DNA of 12,030 nucleotides from Syntrophaceae bacterium UBA2192 (GTDB lineage: Bacteria > Desulfobacterota > Syntrophia > Syntrophales > UBA2192). Below, piece by piece: positions 1 to 6,480 of the stretch; the stretch's first letter is position 1; each line of letters begins with the position of its first letter. Both the position numbers and the translations under genes were made by a program. Location: positions 1 to 12,030 of the forward strand of contig DCVI01000197.1 of assembly GCA_002327315.1 (NCBI GenBank), read 5' to 3'. The notes beneath the pieces were generated by a model, which saw nothing but the letters and a program-made list of their open reading frames with translations, was not told the DNA's origin and did no database searches.

Positions 1-2270
1 ATCACGATCCCCATCTCGAGCAACCGGTCGCGGATTTCATCGGCTTCTTTCCATCGCCGGGTCCTTCGCATTTCGTTTCTTTGCCCGATGAGGCGCTGCG
101 CCTCGACACCGAGTTGCTCCTCGTCGAAGTCCATGACGGCGAGCACCGAGTCGATCGTCTTGAGGACCTCCAGGATCTTATCGCGCTCCTTTTCGCTGAA
201 GGCGCTGCGGGCCAGCGGCGCGCTCACCCGCTTGACGAAGCCGAACAGGACGGCGAGGGCCGCCGAAATGTTCAGATCGTCGTCCATGGCCTCTGCAAAC
301 CTGTGCCGGAGATCGTAGACGAACTGGTCCGTGTCGGGGCAGCCTGCGCCCGGCGTGAAGTGGATGAGCCGCTGGACGAATTCGTTGAGCTTCTCCACGG
401 TGTTCTTCGCAGTCTCCATGGCGCCGGGAGAGAAGTTCAGCGGTTTCCGGTAGTGCGACGAGAGCAGGAAATAGCGGATCTCGCTTCCCCGGTAGCCCTG
501 CTGGACCAGGCCTGCAACGGTGAGGATGTTGCCCAGCGAGCGCGACATCTTCTTTCCCTCGACCATCACGAGATCCGTGTTGATCCAGTAGTTGGCGGGG
601 GGCTTTCCCGTGGCGGCTTTCCCGATGGCGAGCACGTTCTCGCAGTGCGGGAAGACGATGTCGGAACCGCTCGCATGGATGTCGAAGGTGTCGCCGAGGA
701 GTTTCATGGACAGGGCCGCACAGGCCAGGTGCCAGCTCGGCCGCACGTTCCCCCAGCGGGTCTTGTAGTAGATCCCCTTCTTGAGCTCCGCGAGTGTGGA
801 GCGCTTGAGCAGCGTGAAGTCGACGGGGCTGTCCTTTTCGTATTCGTCGAGCTCCGGGGTCTTGCCGGACTTCACCTTGCCGAGATCCACGTTGGAGAGC
901 TTGCCGTAGTCCTCGAGCTTGGAGATGTCGAAGTAGACGGAGCGGAGCTTTTCGTAGGCGTAGCCCCTCTCGACGAGCTTCTCCACGAGGCCGAGCATCG
1001 CTTCCACGTTTTCCTGCGCGCTCGGGTAGGACACGTCGCTGCGGATCCGGAGCGTTCCGGCCTCCCGGAGGAAGTCGCCGAAGGCCCGCTTCGTGAATTC
1101 GCCGTGTTCCAGTCCCGCGCGCTCGGCTTCGGCAATCGTCTTGTCCGTGAGATCGACGATGTTGGTCGTGTGCTTGACCTTGTAGCCCTTGAACCCCAGA
1201 TACCGGACGATCAGGTCGGAGACGACAAAGCGCCGGTAGCTGCCGAGATGCGGCACGAGGTGGATCGAGGGGCCGGAGGACGTCATCCGGACCTCCTCGG
1301 CACGGATGGGCTGAAAGAATTCCTTCTGCCTGGTTCGAACGTTGTAAACCCGGAGCGTCGACTTCTCCTTGTCGGCAAAGAGCTCCGTCGAGAGATAGCG
1401 CTCGGCGCTGTCGGGGAGGATGACGACGATGAGTCCCTCGTTGAGCTCCTTCGCCTTCTCGACGGCCACGTGCATGGCCGCCCCGCAGCTCATCCCGGCG
1501 AAAATCCCCTCCTCCCGCAGAAGCCGCCGGGCCATCTCGTAGGCGTCCTCGTCGAGGATGTTCACCTTCTCGTCGAGGCGGCTTCGGTCGAAGATCCCCG
1601 GCCGGTAGGATTCCTTCATGTTCTTGAGGCCCTGGATCTTGTGGCCCATGTAGGGCTCGACGCCGACGATCCGGATGTCGGGGTTGTATTCCTTGAGGCG
1701 CCTCGCGCAGCCCATAATCGTCCCCGAGGTGCCGAGGGTGGCCACGAACAGGGTGATCTTCCCCCCGGTCTGCTGCCAGATCTCCACGGCCGTGCCGTGA
1801 TAGTGGGAGGCGATGTTGTCCTCGTTGTTGAACTGATCGACGAGGAAGTACTTGTCGGGGTTTTCCCGCATGATGGAATAGGCTTCCTCGATGGCGCCGT
1901 CGGTCCCGAGGGCAGCGGGTGTGAACCGGAGCTCCGCGCCGAGGGCCTTGAGGATCTTCTTGCGCTCCTCGCTGGCCGACTCGGACAGGGTGAGGCACAG
2001 GCGGTAGCCCTTGGCGGCGGCCACCATGGCAAGCCCGATTCCCGTGTTGCCGCTCGTCGCTTCGAGGATGATCCTGTCGTGCGTGAGCTCGCCTCGCTCC
2101 TCGGCCTTCTCGATCATGTACAGGGCCGGCCGGTCCTTGACGGACCCTCCCGGGTTGAAGCTCTCGAGCTTCGCGTAGATTTTCACATTCTTGTTGGGGT
2201 TGAGTTTGCGGATCTCGACGAGCGGCGTGTTGCCGATGGTCTTGAGAACCCCCTCGAATAGTTCCCTCAT
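1..2270 (-). CDS. Cysteine synthase / cysteinyl-tRNA synthetase-like fusion protein (3' end beyond window)
   Basis: One unbroken frame of 756 codons encodes two enzymes. Residues 1 to about 305 are a PLP-dependent cysteine synthase (O-acetylserine or related beta-replacement). They show the PLP lysine in NPGGSVKDR (K45), the TSGNTG substrate loop (72-77), a phosphate-binding GTSGT loop (about 190-194) and a GMSCGA segment. Residues from about 320 on resemble class I CysRS: HLGS (341-344, for HIGH), KMSRS (574-578, for KMSKS), C517, H542, and a C-terminal tail typical of CysRS (KEADEIRDRL). Two zinc-ligand positions differ: the Cys of CGP is Ser332, and the Glu of FPHHENE is Val546. The position after His542 is Cys543. 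By the E. coli model this leaves two of four ligands. The ATG at 2270 has a good Shine-Dalgarno (AGGGG) close upstream. The two halves suggest coupled cysteine synthesis and activation, but the specificity of the second half is uncertain. Confidence 0.9.
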   Translation of the reverse strand, partial: MRELFEGVLKTIGNTPLVEIRKLNPNKNVKIYAKLESFNPGGSVKDRPALYMIEKAEERGELTHDRIILEATSGNTGIGLAMVAAAKGYRLCLTLSESASEERKKILKALGAELRFTPAALGTDGAIEEAYSIMRENPDKYFLVDQFNNEDNIASHYHGTAVEIWQQTGGKITLFVATLGTSGTIMGCARRLKEYNPDIRIVGVEPYMGHKIQGLKNMKESYRPGIFDRSRLDEKVNILDEDAYEMARRLLREEGIFAGMSCGAAMHVAVEKAKELNEGLIVVILPDSAERYLSTELFADKEKSTLRVYNVRTRQKEFFQPIRAEEVRMTSSGPSIHLVPHLGSYRRFVVSDLIVRYLGFKGYKVKHTTNIVDLTDKTIAEAERAGLEHGEFTKRAFGDFLREAGTLRIRSDVSYPSAQENVEAMLGLVEKLVERGYAYEKLRSVYFDISKLEDYGKLSNVDLGKVKSGKTPELDEYEKDSPVDFTLLKRSTLAELKKGIYYKTRWGNVRPSWHLACAALSMKLLGDTFDIHASGSDIVFPHCENVLAIGKAATGKPPANYWINTDLVMVEGKKMSRSLGNILTVAGLVQQGYRGSEIRYFLLSSHYRKPLNFSPGAMETAKNTVEKLNEFVQRLIHFTPGAGCPDTDQFVYDLRHRFAEAMDDDLNISAALAVLFGFVKRVSAPLARSAFSEKERDKILEVLKTIDSVLAVMDFDEEQLGVEAQRLIGQRNEMRRTRRWKEADEIRDRLLEMGIV

Positions 2271-2284
2271 GTCACCCCTCTACG

Positions 2285-2312
2285 AAAAAAGGGGTCGATC
2301 GTCACCGACCCC
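2285..2312 (-). terminator. Terminator-like hairpin in the leader of the cysteine synthase fusion
   Basis: Read on the minus strand, GGGGTCG and CGACCCC form a 7-bp stem with an 8-base loop, followed by six T residues. It ends only 14 bases before the ATG at 2270. It could terminate readthrough from the DUF1178 transcript or act as an attenuator. Its 3' arm plus the first T (ACCCCT) can alternatively pair with AGGGGT, which contains the Shine-Dalgarno of the fusion gene. The stem is seen directly; a regulatory role is inference. Confidence 0.6.
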
Positions 2313-2349
2313 GGTGGTGCATCCTTGCTCGGCCCAGCCAGAACAATGC

Positions 2350-2439
2350 GAAGCGAGGAAGTTATGAAGAGCGGAAGTCAGGAGTCGATCGAAGATTTCT
2401 TCTTGTCCGCTCTTCCTCGCTTCTGCTCTTCCTAACCTC
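2350..2439. repeat. Octamer-phased inverted repeat, copy A
   Basis: The left arm (2350-2381) is four 8-base units of the form GAAGNNNN. The right arm (2408-2439) is four units mostly ending in CTTC. Left unit 1 (GAAGCGAG) is the exact complement of right unit 2 (CTCGCTTC), and left unit 3 (GAAGAGCG) of right unit 1 (CGCTCTTC), with left unit 2 bulged out. A small central hairpin (GAAGA/TCTTC) sits between the arms. It lies in the 375-base gap before the cysteine synthase fusion; no ORF with coding character is seen there. Copies B (2529) and C (10079) share the design. Confidence 0.85.
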
Positions 2440-2528
2440 GGTCCGGCGGGCCGCCGCGCAGCAGCGCTTCTGCCTCATATTCAGGCGGGTCAATAATACC
2501 CAGATGCAAGGCCCCTGTAAAAAATTAC

Positions 2529-2618
2529 GAAGTTAGGAAGTTAAGAAGAGCGGAAGAGCGGAGTCGATCGAAGATTTCTTCTTGTCCGCTCTTCCTCACT
2601 TCTGCTCTTCCGATCTTC
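2529..2618. repeat. Octamer-phased inverted repeat, copy B
   Basis: Four left units (2529-2560, GAAGTTAG through GAAGAGCG twice) face four right units (2587-2618). It starts 179 bases after copy A. The core 2560-2597 is identical over 38 bases to 2381-2418 of copy A. The GC-rich tail after each copy (containing GGGCCGCCGC) is also shared, so A and B look like a tandem duplication of roughly 120 bases. The tail of B runs up to the stop codon of the DUF1178 gene. Left unit 1 here mismatches right unit 2 at one position, unlike in A and C. The A-B spacer (about 2470-2520) holds only two small hairpins (GCCT/AGGC and GGGT/ACCC). Confidence 0.85.
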
Positions 2619-2645
2619 TGCCCGACGGGCCGCCGCACAGCGGCG

Positions 2646-3065
2646 CTAGCTGTCGAGCTTGGGCACGGGTATCTTCACAAACTCCACGCCCTCTTCGCGA
2701 AGCGTTTCTTCCTCCTTGTCCGTCGTGACCCCGCGGATGTTGCGTTTGCCTTCCTCCCCGCGGTGGATCTTCAGGGCCACCTCGGCGAATCGCTCACCCA
2801 CGTCATCGAAATTTTTCGAAACGAAGTCGTGAACCATCTCCAGCATTTTCATCGGGGAGACGTCGGTCAGGTTCGCCTTGCGCTCTTTCAGCTCGCGGCT
2901 CTTGCCCATGACGGCAATCGAGGAAGGCACCATGGCCACCTCCGCACTGCCGCACAACGGGCAGGTGATGAGCCTCTGCGCCTTCTGCTGTTCGAAAGCG
3001 GCCAGATCCTTGAACCAGCCCTCGAATTTGTGCTGCTTGTCGCACTTGAGATCGTAGATGATCAC
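2646..3065 (-). CDS. DUF1178 family zinc-ribbon protein
   Basis: The 139-residue product matches the DUF1178 pattern: it opens with IIYDLKCDKQHKFEGWF, has a second cysteine pair (CPLCGS, about residues 35-40), a middle helix-rich region and a C-terminal KIHRGE..RNIRG segment. The cysteine pairs suggest a small zinc-binding domain. The molecular role of this family is not established, so none is assigned. I chose the GTG at 3065 because family members begin at this point, and a GGAG lies 10 bases upstream. The frame stays open further up to an ATG at 3155 (and TTG at 3158), which would add 30 residues (MNRLVQQAPM...) that I do not recognise. The gene is single, with divergent tRNA-Pro upstream and repeat copy B at its stop codon. 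Confidence 0.8.
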   Translation of the reverse strand: MIIYDLKCDKQHKFEGWFKDLAAFEQQKAQRLITCPLCGSAEVAMVPSSIAVMGKSRELKERKANLTDVSPMKMLEMVHDFVSKNFDDVGERFAEVALKIHRGEEGKRNIRGVTTDKEEETLREEGVEFVKIPVPKLDS

Positions 3066-3187
3066 GATACGCTGTCTCCGTAAGAACTTTCTACGGGCCT
3101 GACCCGGTCCTGCTTTGAATGAAATCATCGGGGCCTGCTGCACAAGCCTGTTCATCAATCCCCTAGAGGCTTAGTAGCAAAAAACAA

Positions 3188-3216
3188 TGGACTTTTAAAG
3201 ACAAATTATATATCTT
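3188..3216 (+). promoter_or_regulatory. Possible promoter of tRNA-Pro (divergent AT-rich region)
   Basis: TGGACT (3188-3193) and TATCTT (3211-3216) are separated by 17 bases and followed by a GC-rich GCCGCG stretch just before the tRNA. Such a GC-rich discriminator is typical of stringently controlled stable-RNA promoters. Both hexamers match the sigma-70 consensus at only four of six positions. On the other strand the same region contains a perfect TATAAT (3205-3210), which could serve the DUF1178 gene, but I see no good -35 for it. Confidence 0.35.
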
Positions 3217-3224
3217 TGCCGCGT

Positions 3225-3301
3225 CGGGATGTGGCCCAGCCTGGTAGGGCACTGCGTTCGGGACGCAGGAGTCGCGCGTTCGAATCGCGCCATCCCGACC
3301 A
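3225..3301 (+). tRNA. proK: tRNA-Pro (anticodon CGG), CCA encoded
   Basis: A full 77-base cloverleaf is visible. The acceptor stem CGGGATG/CATCCCG is perfect, with discriminator A and a genomic CCA. The D arm contains AGCCTGGTA. The anticodon stem CTGCG/CGCAG encloses TTCGGGA, giving anticodon CGG, which reads CCG proline codons. The T arm is GCGCG-TTCGAAT-CGCGC. The C1:G72 pair is a known identity feature of bacterial tRNA-Pro. A strong terminator follows 15 bases later, so it is likely a single-gene transcript. No integrase or duplicated 3' end suggests use as an attachment site. Confidence 0.97.
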
Positions 3302-3315
3302 TTTTTTTGCCCACT

Positions 3316-3354
3316 AAAAAGCCCCCGTCCGGAATTTTCCGGCGGGGGCTTTTT
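3316..3354. terminator. Bidirectional intrinsic terminator between tRNA-Pro and pilC
   Basis: GCCCCCG and CGGGGGC enclose a second stem CCGGAA/TTCCGG (one bulged T, two-base loop). AAAAA precedes and TTTTT follows the structure, so it works on both strands. It would end the tRNA-Pro transcript on plus and the pilC transcript on minus. Confidence 0.93.
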
Positions 3355-3395
3355 GTGCGCTGTGCGGTGTTTGATCTTTTCCTGTTTTTGTCTTC

Positions 3396-3430
3396 GCCTT
3401 AAGCCCTTTGCCTTACGCCTTTAGCCTGTC
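3396..3430. repeat. Heptamer array (GCCTNNN x5) at the pilC stop codon
   Basis: Five contiguous 7-base units, for example GCCTTAA, GCCTTAC and GCCTTTA, end one base before the pilC stop codon. On the pilC coding strand the units share an AGGC core. No opposite arm is seen here, unlike the related arrays at 8260-8350 and 8932-9012. Confidence 0.8.
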
Positions 3431-3431
3431 T

Positions 3432-4637
3432 CTATCCGACAACCGAGCCGAGTTGGAATATCGGCAGATACATCGCCACGATAATACCACCGACGACGCC
3501 GCCCAGGAAGACCATGAGAAGGGGCTCGAGCATGGACGTCAAGGCGCTGACGGCCGTCTCCACCTCGTCGTCGTAGAAGTCGGCGATCTTGGTGAGCATG
3601 GAGTCGAGGGACCCTGTCGCCTCGCCGACGGCGATCATCTGGACCACCATGGGAGGAAAGACGCTCGTTGCGGCGAGCGGCTCGGCAATCGTCTTGCCTT
3701 CGCTGATGTTCTTTCGCGTCTCCATGAGGGCCTTCTCGACGACCTTGTTGCCGGCGGTGCGGCTCACGATCTCGAGCCCGTCGAGAATGGGTACGCCGCT
3801 GGAGATCAGGGTGGAGAGCGTCCGCGTGAACTTGGCAATGGCCACCTTCCTCATGAGCGGGCCGATCACGGGGGGTTTGAGAATAAACCGGTCGAAAAGA
3901 TACCCCCCCTTATCCGTCTTGTAGAAGCGGACCAGAAGCACGATAACCGCAACGAGTGCAGCCACGATATAGAGGGCATTGATCGTGATGAAGTTGCTGA
4001 GATCGATAAGGAACTGCGTCAGGAAAGGAAGCTCCTTCCCCATCCCGGCGAAGATGCTCTGGAAGACGGGCACGACCTTGACGAGCAGCAGGGTGATGAC
4101 GGCAAACGAGATGAATAGAACGACGGCCGGGTAGGTCATGGCTCCCTTGACCTTGCGTTGCAGCTTCATGGACTTTTCCAGGTAGGTGGCCAGACGGCTC
4201 AGGATCGTGTCGAGAATACCACCGGCCTCGCCTGCGGCGATCATGTTGGTAAAGAGATCGTTGAAGACCTTCGGGTGTTTTCGCAGGGCGTCCGTAAGGG
4301 TGGAGCCCCCCTCGATGTCTTCCTTGATGGAGCGGATGATCCGGGCAAAGGACTGGTTCTGTTCCTGGGCGGCCAGGATGTCGAGGCACTGGATGAGCGG
4401 AAGACCTGCGCCGATCATCGTCGAGAACTGGCGGGAAAAAACGACGACCTCCTTCCCCTTGACGCCCCCCTGGAAGGGGATCATTTCCAGGAGATCTTTC
4501 GGCTTTTCCTTTACGCGGGTCGGTTTGAGACCCTGCCTGCGGAGTTGTGTGCGAATGGCCGCTTCATTGATGGCTTCCGATTCTCCTTTTTTGACCTCGC
4601 CGGCCCTTCCCTGGGCTACCCAAACGTAAACTGCCAT
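3432..4637 (-). CDS. pilC: Type IV pilus assembly platform protein PilC (type II secretion F family)
   Basis: The 401-residue protein is the usual length for PilC/GspF, the polytopic inner-membrane platform that works with the assembly ATPase. It has a short N-terminal segment (MAVYVWVAQGRAGEVKKGE), then two homologous T2SSF repeats at about 68-190 and 271-395. Each contains the family F.R.L..LI..G.P signature (FSRQFSTMIGAGLPLIQ; FTRTLSTLISSGVPILD) and a GE..G.LD motif (GEAGGILD; GEATGSLD). Hydrophobic membrane segments lie at about 167-190, 217-240 and 370-395. The ATG at 4637 has AGGAG eight bases upstream. No other pilus gene is in the window, so this pilC stands apart from pilB or pilT, at least on this side. 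A sigma-54 promoter lies about 160 bases upstream. Confidence 0.95.
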   Translation of the reverse strand: MAVYVWVAQGRAGEVKKGESEAINEAAIRTQLRRQGLKPTRVKEKPKDLLEMIPFQGGVKGKEVVVFSRQFSTMIGAGLPLIQCLDILAAQEQNQSFARIIRSIKEDIEGGSTLTDALRKHPKVFNDLFTNMIAAGEAGGILDTILSRLATYLEKSMKLQRKVKGAMTYPAVVLFISFAVITLLLVKVVPVFQSIFAGMGKELPFLTQFLIDLSNFITINALYIVAALVAVIVLLVRFYKTDKGGYLFDRFILKPPVIGPLMRKVAIAKFTRTLSTLISSGVPILDGLEIVSRTAGNKVVEKALMETRKNISEGKTIAEPLAATSVFPPMVVQMIAVGEATGSLDSMLTKIADFYDDEVETAVSALTSMLEPLLMVFLGGVVGGIIVAMYLPIFQLGSVVG

Positions 4638-4790
4638 AATCGTTCTCCTCGATTCATCAAGTGCTTCAGGCTTTTGCCGGACGTCGCAAAAAATTCGCGA
4701 TGTCGCACATGCCCCACCTTTCTTATCATCGGCATTTTTCCGGATTTCTTAATCCCGATCTGCCGTGTTATGCAGGGCAAGGGTGTGTGC
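4638..4790 (-). other. Structured 5' leader of pilC
   Basis: If transcription starts about 12 bases after the sigma-54 promoter, pilC has a leader of roughly 150 bases. A clear hairpin lies at 4680-4704 (GACGTCGC with GCGATGTC, one mismatch, 9-base loop), and GGC-AAAA-GCC follows nearer the gene. I compared it by eye with the GEMM cyclic-di-GMP riboswitch and did not find that motif. No small ORF with a ribosome binding site was seen. Confidence 0.3.
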
Positions 4791-4800
4791 TGCAAAGTGA

Positions 4801-4816
4801 AGCAAAATCGGTGCCA
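4801..4816 (-). promoter_or_regulatory. Sigma-54 (RpoN) promoter upstream of pilC
   Basis: On the minus strand the sequence reads TGGCAC, five bases, TTGCT. This agrees with the -24/-12 consensus TGGCAC-N5-TTGCW, with the invariant GG and GC exactly 10 bases apart. It lies 22 bases past the rlmB stop and points at pilC, with a predicted start near 4790. Sigma-54 control with an enhancer-binding activator (PilR type) is known for type IV pilus genes, chiefly pilA; its use at pilC is inferred here. Confidence 0.75.
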
Positions 4817-4837
4817 TGGGGTGGAAACGGGCAGGTG

Positions 4838-5575
4838 TCAGCGAGAAAGGGCGCTGCGGCGTATTTCATGAAGCAGGATCCCGGCGGCGACGGAGACGTT
4901 CAGGGAGTCGATACGGCCGAAGAGGGGGATGGAAAGCAGCACATCGCAGTGCTTGCGCACCAGCGGCCTGATCCCCTTGCCTTCGCTGCCCATGACGAGA
5001 CCCACGTTTCCCTCGAAGCGGACCGATCCGGCATCGCAGTCCGAGGAGGCATCGGTGCCGTAGATCCAGAATCCATTTTCCTTCATAAATACAATGGCTT
5101 GGGTGATATTTACGACCCGGGAAACCGGGATGTGACCGGCTGCACCGGCAGAGGCCTTGATGACGGCGGGGGTGATCCCGGCGGCGCGGTCGCGGGGGAT
5201 GACGACCCCGTTGGCGCCGAAGCAGTGGGCCGTGCGGATGAGGGAGCCGAGGTTCTGGGGGTCCTCGATCCCGTCGAGCAGAAGGACGAGGTTCGCGGGA
5301 AAGGCGGGATGACGGTTTGCGACGATCTCCTCGAGGCTCGCGTAGGCAAACTCTCCACAAAGGCACAGCACGCCCTGGTGGGCGGTGGTGCCTGCCTGGC
5401 GGTCTAGGGCTTCCCGCCCGCGAACCTCCACCGCAATGCCCCGGGCCGATGCCAGCCCGAGAATCTTTTTCACATCCTCGCCTTTCCGCCCCTCGGCGAG
5501 AATGATTTTCCGGACGTTGCCGCCCTCGCTCCTGAGGATCTCCGAGACGGGATTGATGCCGTAGATGACCTGCAT
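4838..5575 (-). CDS. rlmB: 23S rRNA (guanosine-2'-O-)methyltransferase, TrmH/SpoU family (RlmB-like)
   Basis: The 245-residue protein has the small N-terminal substrate-binding domain (about 1-75, opening MQVIYGINPV) and the SPOUT knot domain. All three SpoU motifs are visible: DPQNLGSLIRTA (105-116), GLVMGSEGKGIR (192-203) and IPLFGRIDSLNVSVAAG (216-232). Motif 1 has the catalytic Arg and motif 3 the SLNVS loop for S-adenosylmethionine. RlmB methylates G2251 of 23S rRNA; a close paralogue with another target cannot be excluded. The ATG at 5575 begins at the family's normal start, but no Shine-Dalgarno is visible. The upstream sequence is a tandem AGTGACC repeat, which may have replaced it. 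A TTG lies two codons upstream. Confidence 0.9.
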   Translation of the reverse strand: MQVIYGINPVSEILRSEGGNVRKIILAEGRKGEDVKKILGLASARGIAVEVRGREALDRQAGTTAHQGVLCLCGEFAYASLEEIVANRHPAFPANLVLLLDGIEDPQNLGSLIRTAHCFGANGVVIPRDRAAGITPAVIKASAGAAGHIPVSRVVNITQAIVFMKENGFWIYGTDASSDCDAGSVRFEGNVGLVMGSEGKGIRPLVRKHCDVLLSIPLFGRIDSLNVSVAAGILLHEIRRSALSR

Positions 5576-5580
5576 AGGCA

Positions 5581-5720
5581 AGTGACCAGTGACCGGTGGA
5601 AGAGGGATTCAGGATTCAGGATTCCGGACTCGGAAAGTCCTTCACACGCTACCCGCTACACGCGACACGCTTCTGTGACAGGACGGGATAGACCGGATAG
5701 ACAGAATAGACGGAATAGAC
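5581..5720. repeat. Composite array of four different short tandem repeats
   Basis: Four blocks lie almost end to end between rlmB and pyrF. They are AGTGACC x2 (5581-5594), GGATTCA-like x4 (5605-5632), ACACGCT-like x4 (5644-5671) and a nonamer close to GGATAGACN x4 (5685-5720). The last block begins four bases after the pyrF stop codon in the direction of pyrF transcription. A small hairpin GGACT-CGGAA-AGTCC lies at 5626-5640. Unlike the other arrays, the blocks are not complementary to one another. Confidence 0.85.
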
Positions 5721-5724
5721 AATA

Positions 5725-6480
5725 TTATTTCCGGTCCGCCAGGCCCAGGGCGATCTCCTCGACGATTCGGTCGGCCGCCTCGACGGGGTCCTTCGCCAGC
5801 CGGATGGGCCGGCCCACAACGATGTAGTCGGCGCCGTTGCGGATCGCCTCGCGGGGGGTGTCGATCCGTTTCTGGTCGTCTTTCTCCATCTCGCCGCCCA
5901 GGCGGATGCCGGGGGTTACGATGGCAAAATCGGGGCCGCAGCTCCCGCGGATCGACAGGATATCCTGGGGCGAGGCCACCACACCGCCAACGCCGGCGCG
6001 GCATGCCACGGCCGCAAGATGTGCCGCAAGCCCCTGCGTCGTCTGGTGAAACCCGAGTTCGAAGAGGTCCCGGTCGTTGAGACTGGTCAGTACCGTAACG
6101 GCCAGGATGAGGGGCTTTTCCACTCCGGCCTCGCGGGCCGACTTTTCCGCGGCCGAGACGGTCTTCTCCATCATCTCCCGCCCCCCGAGGGCGTGGACAT
6201 TGAACATGGCAACGCCGAGCTTCACGGCCCCCTCGGCGGCCTTGGCGACCGTATTGGGAATGTCGTGAAACTTGAGATCGAGAAAGACCCGTCCCCCCAG
6301 GTCCTGGATCCGGCGGACAATCGCGGGCCCGAAGTGGGTAAAGGCCTCCTTGCCGACCTTGCAGACCCCGATGTGGTCCCGAAGGCGCTCGACCCAATGC
6401 AGGGTCTCGTCGATGCCGTCGCCCATGTCCAGGGCAAAGATGAGGCGCGAACGGGCCTCCTTACTCGGAATCGTCCTCAT
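5725..6480 (-). CDS. pyrF: Orotidine 5'-phosphate decarboxylase
   Basis: The 251-residue product catalyses the last step of UMP synthesis. The catalytic D-x-K-x-x-D is seen in LDLKFHDIPNTV (D68, K70, D73), with the paired lysine in CKVGKEAF (K41). The phosphate-binding loops appear as VTPGIR and VVGRPI near the C terminus. Length fits the bacterial type I enzyme. The ATG at 6480 lies 20 bases inside the end of rpoZ and gives the conserved RLIFALD start; there is no clear Shine-Dalgarno, which fits translational coupling to rpoZ. The frame remains open upstream within rpoZ, but that extension has no family match. Last gene of the yicC-gmk-rpoZ-pyrF cluster. Confidence 0.95.
   Translation of the reverse strand: MRTIPSKEARSRLIFALDMGDGIDETLHWVERLRDHIGVCKVGKEAFTHFGPAIVRRIQDLGGRVFLDLKFHDIPNTVAKAAEGAVKLGVAMFNVHALGGREMMEKTVSAAEKSAREAGVEKPLILAVTVLTSLNDRDLFELGFHQTTQGLAAHLAAVACRAGVGGVVASPQDILSIRGSCGPDFAIVTPGIRLGGEMEKDDQKRIDTPREAIRNGADYIVVGRPIRLAKDPVEAADRIVEEIALGLADRK

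Noticed and set aside
81..2261. Long open frame on plus opposite the cysteine synthase fusion
   Set aside because: It is a shadow of a GC-rich codon pattern; its translation has no recognisable domain, while the minus frame encodes two well-matched enzymes.
2285..2320. T-box leader for the CysRS-like gene
   Set aside because: No T-box sequence, specifier loop or stem I is present; the region is too short and T-boxes are mostly found in Firmicutes and Actinobacteria.
2350..2618. CRISPR-like array
   Set aside because: Units are 8 bases and contiguous, with no spacers of constant length and no cas genes.
3225..3301. tRNA-Pro as an integration site
   Set aside because: No integrase gene and no repeated tRNA 3' end is seen in the window; a native terminator follows directly.
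3408..4118. Open frame on plus opposite pilC
   Set aside because: Its translation is rich in charged and His residues without any family match; the minus frame is a clear PilC.
4638..4790. GEMM cyclic-di-GMP riboswitch in the pilC leader
   Set aside because: The leader lacks the conserved GEMM core; only a short GGC-AAAA-GCC hairpin is superficially similar.
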